From contig NZ_LMCQ01000019.1 of the NCBI RefSeq assembly GCF_001424835.1, positions 107,011 to 171,010 on the forward strand: 64,000 bases of DNA. Reading direction: 5' to 3'. Below are positions 1-7,378 of this stretch, piece after piece; positions within the stretch are counted from its first letter, which is position 1, and every line of letters starts with the position of its first letter. The translations under genes were made by a program, and so were the position numbers. The DNA is from Variovorax sp. Root318D1 (GTDB lineage Bacteria; Pseudomonadota; Gammaproteobacteria; Burkholderiales; Burkholderiaceae_C). The notes beneath the pieces are model-generated. The model made no database searches. It was not told the origin of the DNA and saw only the letters and a list, made by a program, of their open reading frames with translations.

Positions 1-403
1 AGACGACACGAACGTAGGAGCCCTCGATACCGTAGGCGAGATAGGCGCCGCGCATGGCGGTCAGGTGCGTGGCCAGCAGCAGCGGCAGTGCAAAACCCAG
101 CAGCACGCGCAGGCCTTCGAGCGGTGGCATGCGCAGCGTGCGGCGCTCCCACAGCGCGTTGACTGCCAGCGCCAGGTGCACGGCCGCAGCGCCGTACAGC
201 AGCAGCGTCCCCGGCAGGCTGTGCCAGAACTGCTGCACGCCGCGCAGCACGGTTTCGGCTGCCGCAAAGGAGAAGATCCCCAGCGAATGGTTCAGCAGGT
301 GCGCCGTGACATAGCCCATCAGCACCAGCCCGCTCACCCAGCGGAGATTGCGCCGTGTCGGCGGTCTCAGCAGAGAAGGGGCGTGGGGGGAACGTCTGTC
401 CAT
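1..403 (-). CDS. Partial: haem-anchored membrane domain, probably of a class III adenylate/guanylate cyclase
   Basis: An open frame runs from an ATG at 403 to the window edge without a stop, giving 134 codons of the N-terminus. It is strongly hydrophobic, with about three membrane segments (residues about 27-50, 65-85 and 95-115). Histidines in the motifs TAHLLNHSLG and ATHLTAMRG sit inside or next to helices, as in cytochrome b-like succinate dehydrogenase anchors. From memory, this arrangement is the N-terminal anchor of a group of class III nucleotide cyclases. The catalytic domain would lie outside the window, so the assignment is inference. A divergent Crp-type regulator 29 bp away fits cAMP signalling. 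Otherwise it is an uncharacterised membrane protein. Confidence 0.5.
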   Translation of the reverse strand, partial: MDRRSPHAPSLLRPPTRRNLRWVSGLVLMGYVTAHLLNHSLGIFSFAAAETVLRGVQQFWHSLPGTLLLYGAAAVHLALAVNALWERRTLRMPPLEGLRVLLGFALPLLLATHLTAMRGAYLAYGIEGSYVRVV

Positions 404-432
404 GAACGGGTTCGAAGCGGCACCCGAGCATA

Positions 433-1176
433 ATGCGCGCGCCCTTACCGACCCGCATGACCCCATTGCCCACCATCCCTCGATCCAGCCTCGCGCTGCG
501 CCGCATCGCGCTGCTCGAAGGCCTCTCCGACCAGCGCCTGGACCTGCTGGCGCAGCAGTGCCTGTGGCACAGCGTGGAGGCCGGCACGCCACTGCTGTTG
601 CGCGCCGATCAGCAGGGCGACGTGTTCCTGCTGGTGTCGGGCCGGGTGCGGGTGACCACCTATTCGGCCAACGGGCGGCAGGTCACTTTCAGGGATCCGG
701 AGGCCGGCGAACACTTCGGCGACATTGCCGCCATCGACGGCGGGCCGCGTTCGGCCGACGTGGTCACGCTGGAACCCAGCGTGCTCGCCAGCCTGGACCG
801 GGCCGCCTTCATGGCCCTGCTGCGCGAGGAGCCCGTGGTGGCCGAGCGCGTGATGCGGCGGCTGGCATCGCTGGTGCGGCAGCTTTCCGAACGCGTGATC
901 GACCTGAGCACGCTCGGAGTACAGAACCGGCTGCATGCCGAACTGCTGCGCCTTGCGCGCGCGACCGGCGTGGAGGGCAATCAGGCGCGGCTGGAGCCGG
1001 CGCCGAAGCACGCGGCCCTTGCCAGCCAGATCAGCACCAACCGCGAGCAGGTGACTCGCGAGCTCAATGTGCTGGTGCGCAGCGGCGTGTTGCAGAAGGA
1101 CGGCAAGGCGCTGCTGGTGGCCGACGCCGCCCGCCTCGAGCGCATGGTCTCGCAGGTCAGAGGCGACGCCGGCTAA
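433..1176 (+). CDS. Crp/Fnr family transcriptional regulator
   Basis: A 247-residue protein with the two-domain Crp architecture. An N-terminal cyclic-nucleotide-binding beta-barrel covers about residues 20-135, a dimerisation helix about 136-160, and a winged helix-turn-helix about 185-235. The phosphate-binding cassette GEHFGD...GPRSADV (about 92-110) keeps the Arg-Ser-Ala that contacts cAMP in CRP, so nucleotide binding is plausible. There is no N-terminal cysteine cluster as in Fnr. The recognition helix has R204-E205-x3-R209, the same spacing as the CRP residues that read TGTGA. ATGs at 433 and 457 are both possible starts; homologues of this type often begin near the second. The gene is divergent from the putative cyclase. 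Confidence 0.85.
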   Translation: MRAPLPTRMTPLPTIPRSSLALRRIALLEGLSDQRLDLLAQQCLWHSVEAGTPLLLRADQQGDVFLLVSGRVRVTTYSANGRQVTFRDPEAGEHFGDIAAIDGGPRSADVVTLEPSVLASLDRAAFMALLREEPVVAERVMRRLASLVRQLSERVIDLSTLGVQNRLHAELLRLARATGVEGNQARLEPAPKHAALASQISTNREQVTRELNVLVRSGVLQKDGKALLVADAARLERMVSQVRGDAG

Positions 1177-1182
1177 GCCGGG

Positions 1183-1659
1183 TCAGTTCCAGCGGCCGCG
1201 CAGACCGCCGAGGCTGAAGCGGCCCGCGCCCAGCAGCACCACGGTGAGTGCGCCGAACAGGTACAGGCCCTGCAGTTCGAGCGCCCAGCCGCCCTGCTTG
1301 GTCATTGCGAACAAGTCGGCCATGTGCACGAGGCCGAAGGCCGCGAGCATGTTGATGACGACCACGCCGGCGGCGGCGCGGGTCCAGAAGCCGGCGATCA
1401 TGAGCAGCGGCGCGACGATTTCGCCCACGTACACCAGGTAGGCGAGCCCGCCCGGCAGGCCGGCCTTGACCAGCATGGCGCTCACGAAGCCCACGCCGGC
1501 CGAGATCTTGAAGATGCCGTGCAGCAGCACGAGCACGCCGATGACCACGCGCAGCAGCAGCTTGCCGGAGTCGTCCAGCGTGGCGGGGGAGAGGGAGGAA
1601 GCCTGTGCAGGTGCGTTCGGCGCACGCGCGGAGGGGGCGGCTACGGCCTGGTTGTTCAT
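1183..1659 (-). CDS. DoxX family membrane protein
   Basis: About 158 residues. The ATG at 1659 is preceded by AAGGA at good spacing, so it is preferred over a longer upstream frame. A polar Ala/Pro-rich N-terminus of about 30 residues precedes four predicted membrane helices. The pattern LLLRVVIGVLVLLHGIFKI, then GEIVAPLLMIAGFWTR, then a Gly-rich last helix is typical of DoxX/SURF4-type proteins. Their biochemical role is poorly defined; some take part in redox or thiosulfate/quinone metabolism. It converges on the Crp-type gene with 6 bp between stops and is divergent from the TauE/SafE gene, sharing the intergenic region that holds the 1742-1757 palindrome. Confidence 0.8.
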   Translation of the reverse strand: MNNQAVAAPSARAPNAPAQASSLSPATLDDSGKLLLRVVIGVLVLLHGIFKISAGVGFVSAMLVKAGLPGGLAYLVYVGEIVAPLLMIAGFWTRAAAGVVVINMLAAFGLVHMADLFAMTKQGGWALELQGLYLFGALTVVLLGAGRFSLGGLRGRWN

Positions 1660-1741
1660 GGCGGATCCTTGGAAAGTGGAGGGGTCGCCGCGGGAGTGCG
1701 ACGGTTGCGGTTCCAGTGTGCGGAGCCCCTGGCGGCCGGTA

Positions 1742-1757
1742 TGTGCGTTTACGCACA
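1742..1757. promoter_or_regulatory. CRP-like palindrome in the doxX/TauE intergenic region
   Basis: The perfect palindrome TGTGCGTTTACGCACA lies between two divergent membrane-protein genes, 83 bp upstream of doxX and 112 bp upstream of the TauE/SafE gene. It has the half-site and spacer geometry of a CRP site (TGTGN-N6-NCACA). The Crp-type regulator encoded 0.6 kb away keeps the CRP recognition residues, so it is the obvious candidate binder. Function is inferred from sequence alone. Confidence 0.5.
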
Positions 1758-1868
1758 GTTTTCGGCAACCGCCTGGCACGCCTGCAAAGCCCACGCCTTC
1801 CTGCTACGCTCGAACGGCCCGCCCACGGATCCAGCGGGCTTTTTTCTGCCTGCGTCGCCTCTTTCTCC

Positions 1869-2627
1869 ATGGCCTTCCCTCTCATCACCGATCCGCATTT
1901 CTACGCGGTCGCCATCCCCGCCGTGCTGCTGCTCGGCATCAGCAAGAGCGGTTTCGGCGCCGGCTTCGGTTCGCTCGCGGTGCCGCTGATGGCGCTGGCG
2001 GTCACGGTTCCGCAGGCGGCGGCCATCCTGATGCCGCTGCTGCTGTTGATGGACCTGCTCGGCCTGGCGGCTTTCCGGAACGACTTCGACCGCGCGCTGC
2101 TGAAGTTTCTGATTCCGTTCGGGCTGCTCGGCACGGTGATCGGCACGCTGCTCTTTCGCACGCTCTCGGCCCACACCGTGGCGGGCATCGTCGGCGTGTT
2201 CACCCTGCTGTTTCTCGCTCAGCGGCTGGTGTTTCCGCCCAAGCCCGACGATCCGCTGCCTTCGCGCGTGGTGGGCGCGGCGCTCACGGCGGTGTCGGGC
2301 TTCACGAGCTTCATCGCCCACGCCGGCGGGCCGCCGGTCAACGCCTACGTGATTCCGCTGCGGCTCAAGCCGGTGGTGTTCACCGCCACGATGGCGTATT
2401 TCTTCTTCGTGGTGAACCTGAGCAAATGGATTCCCTACGCATGGCTCGGCCTCCTCGACCTGCGCACGTTCGCCACGTCGGCGGTGCTGATGCCGCTGGC
2501 ACCGCTCGGCGTTTGGATTGGCATCCGCATTGCCCGGCGCATCAATGCGACGTGGTTCTATCGCTTCGTGTACCTGGGCATGCTGCTCACGGGCCTGAAG
2601 CTCGTCTACGACGGCTTCCTGGCCTGA
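1869..2627 (+). CDS. Sulfite exporter TauE/SafE (TSUP) family permease
   Basis: 252 residues from the ATG at 1869; the frame stays open upstream, but that part reads as non-coding. It has about eight hydrophobic segments in two halves. The first half carries the family motif GISKSGFGAGFGSLAVPLM at about residues 22-40. The second half carries FIAHAGGPPVNAYVIPL, the equivalent pore motif. TSUP proteins move small organic or sulfur anions such as sulfite or sulfoacetate across the inner membrane. The substrate here cannot be told from sequence. Divergent from doxX; the shared upstream region carries a CRP-like site. Confidence 0.85.
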   Translation: MAFPLITDPHFYAVAIPAVLLLGISKSGFGAGFGSLAVPLMALAVTVPQAAAILMPLLLLMDLLGLAAFRNDFDRALLKFLIPFGLLGTVIGTLLFRTLSAHTVAGIVGVFTLLFLAQRLVFPPKPDDPLPSRVVGAALTAVSGFTSFIAHAGGPPVNAYVIPLRLKPVVFTATMAYFFFVVNLSKWIPYAWLGLLDLRTFATSAVLMPLAPLGVWIGIRIARRINATWFYRFVYLGMLLTGLKLVYDGFLA

Positions 2628-2638
2628 GGCCGGCGAGA

Positions 2639-2998
2639 TCAGAACTCGACGATCGACTTGAAGCCGCCGAACATCATCCGCTTTGCATCGAAGGGCATGG
2701 TCTTCGGGTCCATCGCGGCAATGCGCGGGTCGGCCATGACCTTGGCATTGACTGCGTCGCGGTGCTTGCGCGACTTGTAGACGATCCACGAGAACGCCAC
2801 CGTTTCGTCCGTCTTCTGCTTCACGGCTTGCGGAAACGAGGTGAGCTTGCCGGGCTTCACGTCGTCGGCAATGCACTCCACGTATTCGAGCGCGCCGTAT
2901 TCCATCCAGATCTTGCCGGCCTTGCGCGCCAGCTTGCGGTAGGCCTCGATGTTGTTCGAGGGAACGGGAACGAGAAAGCCATCGACATAGCGAGCCAT
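2639..2998 (-). CDS. DUF1428 family protein
   Basis: 119 residues. The ATG at 2998 has a strong AAGGAGA ribosome site. The N-terminus MARYVDGFLVPVP and the central WMEYGALEYVECIADDV match DUF1428, a small ferredoxin-like alpha/beta fold related to dimeric alpha-beta barrel proteins. No catalytic role is known for the family. It is the last gene of a five-gene minus-strand set (VOC, SRPBCC, VOC, MFS, DUF1428) facing a TetR regulator. The grouping with an exporter and ligand-binding folds suggests handling of a toxic small molecule, which is inference. Confidence 0.85.
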   Translation of the reverse strand: MARYVDGFLVPVPSNNIEAYRKLARKAGKIWMEYGALEYVECIADDVKPGKLTSFPQAVKQKTDETVAFSWIVYKSRKHRDAVNAKVMADPRIAAMDPKTMPFDAKRMMFGGFKSIVEF

Positions 2999-3062
2999 AG
3001 AAAGTCTCCTTGAAAGAAACGGAAGGAAGAAAAAGAACAGGGGCCGCCGCGAAGGCGCGCCT

Positions 3063-4550
3063 TCAGGACGCCGCCGCACGGTTTTCCGTGCCTGCGGATG
3101 CCGCGGCCCCCTCGTTGTTCTTGTCGTTCTGAGTGGACCCCGGTGGCACAGTGCGAAGCAGCAAGGCCCCGATCAAACCCGCCAGCGCCGCGAACACGGC
3201 GCCGACAAGAAATGCAAGGTTGTAGCCGCCCGTGAGCGCAAGAGGCAACTGTGCCCCGGCTGCTTGCATCGAACTGCTGCGCGCTGCGGCGGCACTGGCC
3301 AGAACGGCGAGGCCGAGTGCGCCGCCCATCATGAAGGCCGTGTTGACCACGCCCGAGGCCAGGCCCGATTCGGTAGGGCTCACCTCGCTCATGGCCGCGA
3401 GCAGCACCGGGTTGAACGCCATGCCGGCACCCAGGCCGAGCAGCATCATCCCGGGCAGCACGTCGATCACAAAGCTGCCGTTGACGGGCGCGCGCGCGAA
3501 GAGCGCGAGGCCGATGGCCGCGAGCCAGAGCCCGGCCGCGAGCGGCTTGCGGATGCCGAAGCGCATCACCAGCCTGGCCGAGAGGCCGAGCGAGAACACC
3601 GCCATGATGATGTTGGCCGGCAGGAAGGCGAGGCCGATCTGCATCGGCGTGTAGTTCAGCACCAGCTGCATGTAGAGCGCGGAAATGAAGAACCACGCGA
3701 ACATCGCCGCCGCCCACAACACGCCCACCACGTTGGCGACCGACACGCTGCGCAGCCGGAAGAGGCCCAGCGGCATCAGCGGATGCTGCACGCGCGCCTC
3801 GATGGTGATGAAGATCGCGAGCAGCACCACCGCAGCGCCGAGCAGGCCCAGCGTTTGCGTAGAGCCCCAGCCGGCCTCGTTGCCGTTGACCACGCCGTAG
3901 ACCGCGAGCATGAGCGACAGCGTGACGGTGACGGCGCCCGCCACGTCGAGCTTCTCGCCGTGCGCCTGGCCGCGCGCGTTGGGCAGCAGGGCTACGCACA
4001 GTGCATAGACCGCCACGCCGATCGGGAGGTTGACCAGAAAGATCCAGTGCCAGCTCAGCGAGCTCGTGAGCAGCCCGCCCAGCAGCACGCCGATGCTGCC
4101 GCCGCCTGCGCAGACAAAGCCGTAGACACCCATCGCCTTCGCTCGGTCGGCAGGCTCGGTGAAGATGTTCATGATGAGCGAGAGCGCCACCGCAGACACC
4201 ACCGCCCCGCCCAGGCCCTGCACCGCGCGCGCTGCAATCAGCACACCTTGCGAGTTGGCGATGCCGCATGCCAGCGACGCGAGCGTGAACAGCACGAGGC
4301 CGATCAGGAAGATCCGGCGGTGCCCGTACAGGTCGCCCAGCCGCCCGCCCAGCAGCAGGAAGCCGCCGAAGGTCAGCATGTAGGCATTCACCACCCAGAC
4401 CAGCGAGGTCTCGGTGAAACCCAGGTCGGTTCGGATCGAGGGCAGCGCCACGTTCACGATCGTGGTGTCGAGCACGATCATCAGCACGCCAAGGCACAGC
4501 ACCATCAATGCAAGCCAGCGCTTGCGGTTGTTGTCCAGTGTGTCGGTCAT
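3063..4550 (-). CDS. DHA2-type MFS drug/H+ antiporter (EmrB/QacA family)
   Basis: 495 residues with about 14 hydrophobic segments, the DHA2 pattern. Motifs seen are LDTTIVNVALPSI in helix 1 (with the helix-1 Asp), GGRLGDLYGHRR in the first cytoplasmic loop (motif A) and ARAVQGLGGAVVSA (motif B/C region). The family exports hydrophobic drugs and dyes in exchange for protons. The chosen ATG at 4550 follows an AGGA-containing leader; a longer frame upstream is unlikely. A charged Asn/Glu-rich cytoplasmic tail ends the protein. It lies between a VOC gene (37 bp) and DUF1428 (64 bp) in a putative TetR-controlled operon. Confidence 0.9.
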   Translation of the reverse strand: MTDTLDNNRKRWLALMVLCLGVLMIVLDTTIVNVALPSIRTDLGFTETSLVWVVNAYMLTFGGFLLLGGRLGDLYGHRRIFLIGLVLFTLASLACGIANSQGVLIAARAVQGLGGAVVSAVALSLIMNIFTEPADRAKAMGVYGFVCAGGGSIGVLLGGLLTSSLSWHWIFLVNLPIGVAVYALCVALLPNARGQAHGEKLDVAGAVTVTLSLMLAVYGVVNGNEAGWGSTQTLGLLGAAVVLLAIFITIEARVQHPLMPLGLFRLRSVSVANVVGVLWAAAMFAWFFISALYMQLVLNYTPMQIGLAFLPANIIMAVFSLGLSARLVMRFGIRKPLAAGLWLAAIGLALFARAPVNGSFVIDVLPGMMLLGLGAGMAFNPVLLAAMSEVSPTESGLASGVVNTAFMMGGALGLAVLASAAAARSSSMQAAGAQLPLALTGGYNLAFLVGAVFAALAGLIGALLLRTVPPGSTQNDKNNEGAAASAGTENRAAAS

Positions 4551-4587
4551 GAAGAATGATTTCCTGCAAATTGCGAGTGAGGTGGAT

Positions 4588-5007
4588 TCAGACCAGCGGC
4601 TTGCCGCCATTGATGAGCCACGACGTGCCGAAGCGGTCGGTCACCATGCCGAAGCCCTCGACCCAGAATGTTTTCTCGAAGGGCATGGAGACGGTGCCAC
4701 CCTCGGCGAAGGCGTCGAACACGCGGCGCGCTTCGGCGACGGTCTCCAGGGTCAGTGCAACGCCGAATCCCTTCATGCCTTCGTAGGTCTGGCCGGGCAT
4801 GGTGTCGGAGGCCATGAGCATGCCATCGCCGTAGGCAAGGGACGCATGCATGATGCGCTTTTTGACGTCGGCCGGCATCTGCTCGGTATCGGGCGCTTCG
4901 CCGATGGTCATCATCATCTGCATGGTGCCGCCGAGCGTCTTCTCGTAGAAGCGCATGGCTTCGGCTGCGTTGCCGTCGAAGGTGAGGTAAGCGTGGATGG
5001 GAGACAT
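4588..5007 (-). CDS. VOC family protein (PhnB-like), second copy
   Basis: 139 residues. The N-terminus SPIHAYLTFDGNAAEAMRFY, the central MHASLAYGDGMLMASD and the C-terminal FGMVTDRFGTSWLING are the PhnB/YjdN-like vicinal-oxygen-chelate signature. Such proteins form dimeric beta-alpha-beta barrels. PhnB-type members generally lack a demonstrated enzyme activity and may bind ligands. A GAAAGGAAA ribosome site precedes the ATG at 5007. It is a diverged paralogue of the VOC gene at 5603-6040, separated from it by one SRPBCC gene, so a duplication inside the operon is likely. Confidence 0.88.
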   Translation of the reverse strand: MSPIHAYLTFDGNAAEAMRFYEKTLGGTMQMMMTIGEAPDTEQMPADVKKRIMHASLAYGDGMLMASDTMPGQTYEGMKGFGVALTLETVAEARRVFDAFAEGGTVSMPFEKTFWVEGFGMVTDRFGTSWLINGGKPLV

Positions 5008-5025
5008 GGTGTTTCCTTTCAGTGG

Positions 5026-5553
5026 TTACTTTTCGGAGGCCGTCTTGAGGTTGGCAAGGCCGGTTTCGAAGTCTTTGCCGATCATCTGGTCCATATTGAA
5101 GAAGATGCCCATGAGCTTGGCGATGTAAGGACTCGGGCCGTGCATGGCCCAGGTGACCTGTGTCGCGCCGCCCTGCGGCTGCAGCGTGAACTCGGCCATG
5201 TTGCGTACTTCGAAGGGCTTGATGAATTCGAGCTTGATCGCGATCTTCGAAGAGGGCGTCGACTCGGCGATTTCCATGCGGCCCGCGCCCGCCTTGTCGT
5301 TGCCTTCCCACGCATAGGTCGCACCCCGGCCGGCGGATTCGCCGCCGAAGGTGCGCTTCATGCCCGGGTCCAGCTTCTCGTAGGGCGACCATTCGCCCCA
5401 GAGGTGAAAGTCGTTGATCAGCGGAAAGATCTTCTCGGCCGGCGCTGCGATGCGCGCCGTGCGTTCGACGCGAAAGGTGTCGGGCCGGGTCGCGGCATAG
5501 ATCAGCACGATCACGGCCAGCGCGAGGATGACGAGGGCGATTTTCTTGAGCAT
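5026..5553 (-). CDS. SRPBCC family (polyketide cyclase/START-like) membrane-anchored protein
   Basis: 175 residues. A hydrophobic N-terminus (LKKIALVILALAVIVLIYAA) acts as a signal anchor. The rest is a START/Bet v 1-like domain with VERTARIAAPAEKIFPLINDFHLWGEWSPYEKLDP, shown here only as family pattern: inner-pocket residues followed by a conserved Trp-rich loop. The family binds hydrophobic ligands in a deep cavity. It sits 18 bp from one VOC gene and 49 bp from the other, so co-transcription is very likely. No enzyme activity can be assigned. Confidence 0.85.
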   Translation of the reverse strand: MLKKIALVILALAVIVLIYAATRPDTFRVERTARIAAPAEKIFPLINDFHLWGEWSPYEKLDPGMKRTFGGESAGRGATYAWEGNDKAGAGRMEIAESTPSSKIAIKLEFIKPFEVRNMAEFTLQPQGGATQVTWAMHGPSPYIAKLMGIFFNMDQMIGKDFETGLANLKTASEK

Positions 5554-5602
5554 GAAGGGGCTCCAGGGGCAAGGACGGGGCGGGGGCCGCCGCGGTGATT
5601 GA

Positions 5603-6040
5603 TTACTGGCCAGCGTGCACCACCAGCAGCCAGCCCACGCCGAAGCGGTCGGTGAGCATGCCGAAGCTGGAGGTGAAGAAGGTCGGCATCAGCGGCTGCA
5701 TCACCTGGCCGCCGTCGGCGAGTGCATCGAACCATTTACGGGCGTCGGCATCGGTAGGGGCGGTGATCGACAGCATGATCCCCTTGAATTCCGCCTGGCC
5801 CGAGCACTGGCCATCCGAGAGCATGAGCTCGGTTTCGCCGACGCGCAACACCGAGTGCATCACCTTGTCGGGTGCGGGCACGGCGCCGGCGCAGCTGGCA
5901 TCGGTGTTGTCCGAGAGTGCATCAGCCGGTGCTTCGCTGTAGCGCATGAGCTGAACGACTTCGGCGCCGAGCGCCTTTTTGTAGAAAGCGATCGCTTCGT
6001 CGCAACGGCCTTCGAAGAACAGGTAAGACTGGACTTTCAT
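5603..6040 (-). CDS. VOC family protein (PhnB-like), first gene of the operon
   Basis: 145 residues from the ATG at 6040, which follows a weak purine-rich leader. The longer frame to 6091 would run into the regulatory region and is not favoured. MKVQSYLFFEGRCDEAIAFY, MHSVLRVGETELMLSDG and FGMLTDRFGVGWLLVV mark it as PhnB-like VOC. It is promoter-proximal in the five-gene minus-strand set and 127 bp from the divergent TetR gene. Two TetR-type palindromes lie in between. Role inferred: ligand sequestration or modification alongside the exporter. Confidence 0.88.
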   Translation of the reverse strand: MKVQSYLFFEGRCDEAIAFYKKALGAEVVQLMRYSEAPADALSDNTDASCAGAVPAPDKVMHSVLRVGETELMLSDGQCSGQAEFKGIMLSITAPTDADARKWFDALADGGQVMQPLMPTFFTSSFGMLTDRFGVGWLLVVHAGQ

Positions 6041-6104
6041 GGCGTTTCCTTTGGATTGAGGATGAAAGGATGCGCAGAGACCTGCGCGCATACGGAATTA
6101 CTAG

Positions 6105-6125
6105 TTTGTGTACACCGTCCACAAA
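6105..6125. promoter_or_regulatory. Operator-like palindrome 1 between the VOC operon and tetR
   Basis: The outer arms TTTGTG and CACAAA are a perfect inverted repeat around a 9-bp core. The inner arms GTGTAC and GTCCAC around ACC are an imperfect palindrome centred on 6115. The core resembles the second palindrome centred 32 bp downstream at 6147. Two similar sites between divergent genes, one of them tetR, are the usual layout for TetR autoregulation. Confidence 0.6.
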
Positions 6126-6140
6126 GAATAGCAGACATAA

Positions 6141-6153
6141 TGGACACTGTCCA
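6141..6153. promoter_or_regulatory. Operator-like palindrome 2 upstream of tetR
   Basis: TGGACA-C-TGTCCA is a perfect 6-bp inverted repeat just upstream of the tetR ribosome site. Its core, GGAC-ACT-GTCC, matches the core of palindrome 1 (GTAC-ACC-GTCC). It overlaps a possible -10 hexamer (CATAAT, 6136-6141) for tetR, so binding would block tetR transcription. Confidence 0.6.
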
Positions 6154-6167
6154 CATGGAGAAACCTG

Positions 6168-6830
6168 ATGAGCCCCCGCATCGTTCCGCCAGACCCCGGC
6201 GTGCCCGCCGCCCGCAGCACGTATCGCCACGGCGACCTGCGCCGCGCGCTGCTCGATGCAGGCATCGAACTGGCTCGCGACGGTGGCCCCGATGCGGTGG
6301 CGCTTCGCGAAGTGACGCGGCGTGCGGGCGTGGTGCCCAACGCGGCGTACCGGCATTTCGCAAGCCGGCGCGAGCTGCTGCTGGCGGTGCGCGCCGCGGC
6401 GCTGTCGGCGGCCGCCACCGCCATGGAAAAGGAACTGGCGGTGCTGCCCTGCGACCAGCCACCCGCCGACTTCGCACGGGCGCGGGTGCGGGCCATCGGC
6501 ACCGCCTACCTGCGTTTTGCGCAGGCCGAGCCAGGGTTGTTCAAAACGGCTTTTCTCGTGTCGTCGGAAGATGCCCAGGGCGAGGTGGGACCGGGGCGTG
6601 CGGGCGCGAGCGGCATGGACCCGTTCCAATTGCTGAGCAGCGCGATCGACCGGCTGGTCGATGCGGGCGCGCTCGACGCTTCGCGGCGCCCGAACGCCGA
6701 ATACTTGGCCTGGTCGGCCGTGCACGGGCTGGCACTGCTGATCATCGAAGGGCCGCTGAAAGACCTGGATGCAGAAGCCACCCATGCGCTGGGGCAGCGC
6801 CTGATCGATATGGTGGAGCGCGGCCTCTAG
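6168..6830 (+). CDS. TetR/AcrR family regulator with WHG-type C-terminal domain
   Basis: 220 residues. A TetR helix-turn-helix lies at about residues 18-65 (RGDLRRALLDAG-type start, then VTRRAGVVPNAAYRHFASRREL). The C-terminal ligand domain contains WSAVHGLALLI, the signature of the WHG subgroup. A GGAG ribosome site 7 bp before the ATG at 6168 supports the start. The family represses neighbouring detoxification or efflux genes until a small ligand binds. The divergent VOC/SRPBCC/MFS set is the obvious target. Two palindromes in the shared intergenic region are likely operators. Confidence 0.9.
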   Translation: MSPRIVPPDPGVPAARSTYRHGDLRRALLDAGIELARDGGPDAVALREVTRRAGVVPNAAYRHFASRRELLLAVRAAALSAAATAMEKELAVLPCDQPPADFARARVRAIGTAYLRFAQAEPGLFKTAFLVSSEDAQGEVGPGRAGASGMDPFQLLSSAIDRLVDAGALDASRRPNAEYLAWSAVHGLALLIIEGPLKDLDAEATHALGQRLIDMVERGL

Positions 6831-6845
6831 CCAGGAGGGCCGAGG

Positions 6846-7337
6846 CTAGAGATAGATCTTCTGCAGCAGCCGGATCAGGGTTTCGCGTTCGCGCGCCGTG
6901 AGCCGTGCGCTGGCCTCGGCCTCGAGCTGTGCCACGGTCTGCTCGGCCTCGCCGATCAGCTTTTCGCCCGCTTCGGTGAGGTGCAGCCCCACCGCGCGGC
7001 CGTCATGCGGATGCGGCCGGCGCTCGATGAGTCCACGGCTGTCGAGCGTGGCGACCAGGCTCACCAAGTTGGGCGGCAGGATGTCGAGCGTGTTGCAGAG
7101 CTGGCGCGAGGTCGCGCCCGGGTTGTGCGCCAGCAGCGAGAGCACCGAAAAATCGATCTGCTTGAGGCCGTACGGCGCCATGCGTTCGGCAAACACGCCT
7201 GTGATGATCAGCCAGGCGCGGCGCGCGTTGTAGCCGACCAGGGCTTCCAGCACGCGGGCATCGAGCCGGTCGGACTTGTTACTGGCAACCGCAGGCGGCG
7301 CCGCTTTTGCGGAACTGTTCTTGGAGGGTCGAGGCAT
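6846..7337 (-). CDS. MarR family transcriptional regulator
   Basis: 163 residues. The Ala/Lys-rich N-terminus is followed by a winged helix-turn-helix at about residues 65-135 (GATSRQLCNTLDILPPNLVS recognition region and wing RRPHPHDGRAVGLHLT). It is the last gene of a minus-strand set encoding CoA-dependent aromatic side-chain degradation. MarR-type repressors that sense hydroxycinnamoyl-CoA (for example CouR and FerR) control similar pathways in other bacteria, so this is a likely pathway regulator. The start ATG at 7337 is the first in the natural frame; the upstream extension overlaps the acyl-CoA dehydrogenase gene and is spurious. Stop lies 15 bp from the convergent tetR stop. Confidence 0.88.
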   Translation of the reverse strand: MPRPSKNSSAKAAPPAVASNKSDRLDARVLEALVGYNARRAWLIITGVFAERMAPYGLKQIDFSVLSLLAHNPGATSRQLCNTLDILPPNLVSLVATLDSRGLIERRPHPHDGRAVGLHLTEAGEKLIGEAEQTVAQLEAEASARLTARERETLIRLLQKIYL

Positions 7338-7378
7338 GGTCCCAAGCGTAACCGCGCCGGGCCACGCGGGTGCATCGG

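Noticed and set aside
6105..6125. Palindrome 1 as a CRP site
   Set aside because: The TGTG and CACA halves are separated by an odd-length core that does not fit CRP spacing, and its core matches the neighbouring TetR-like palindrome instead.
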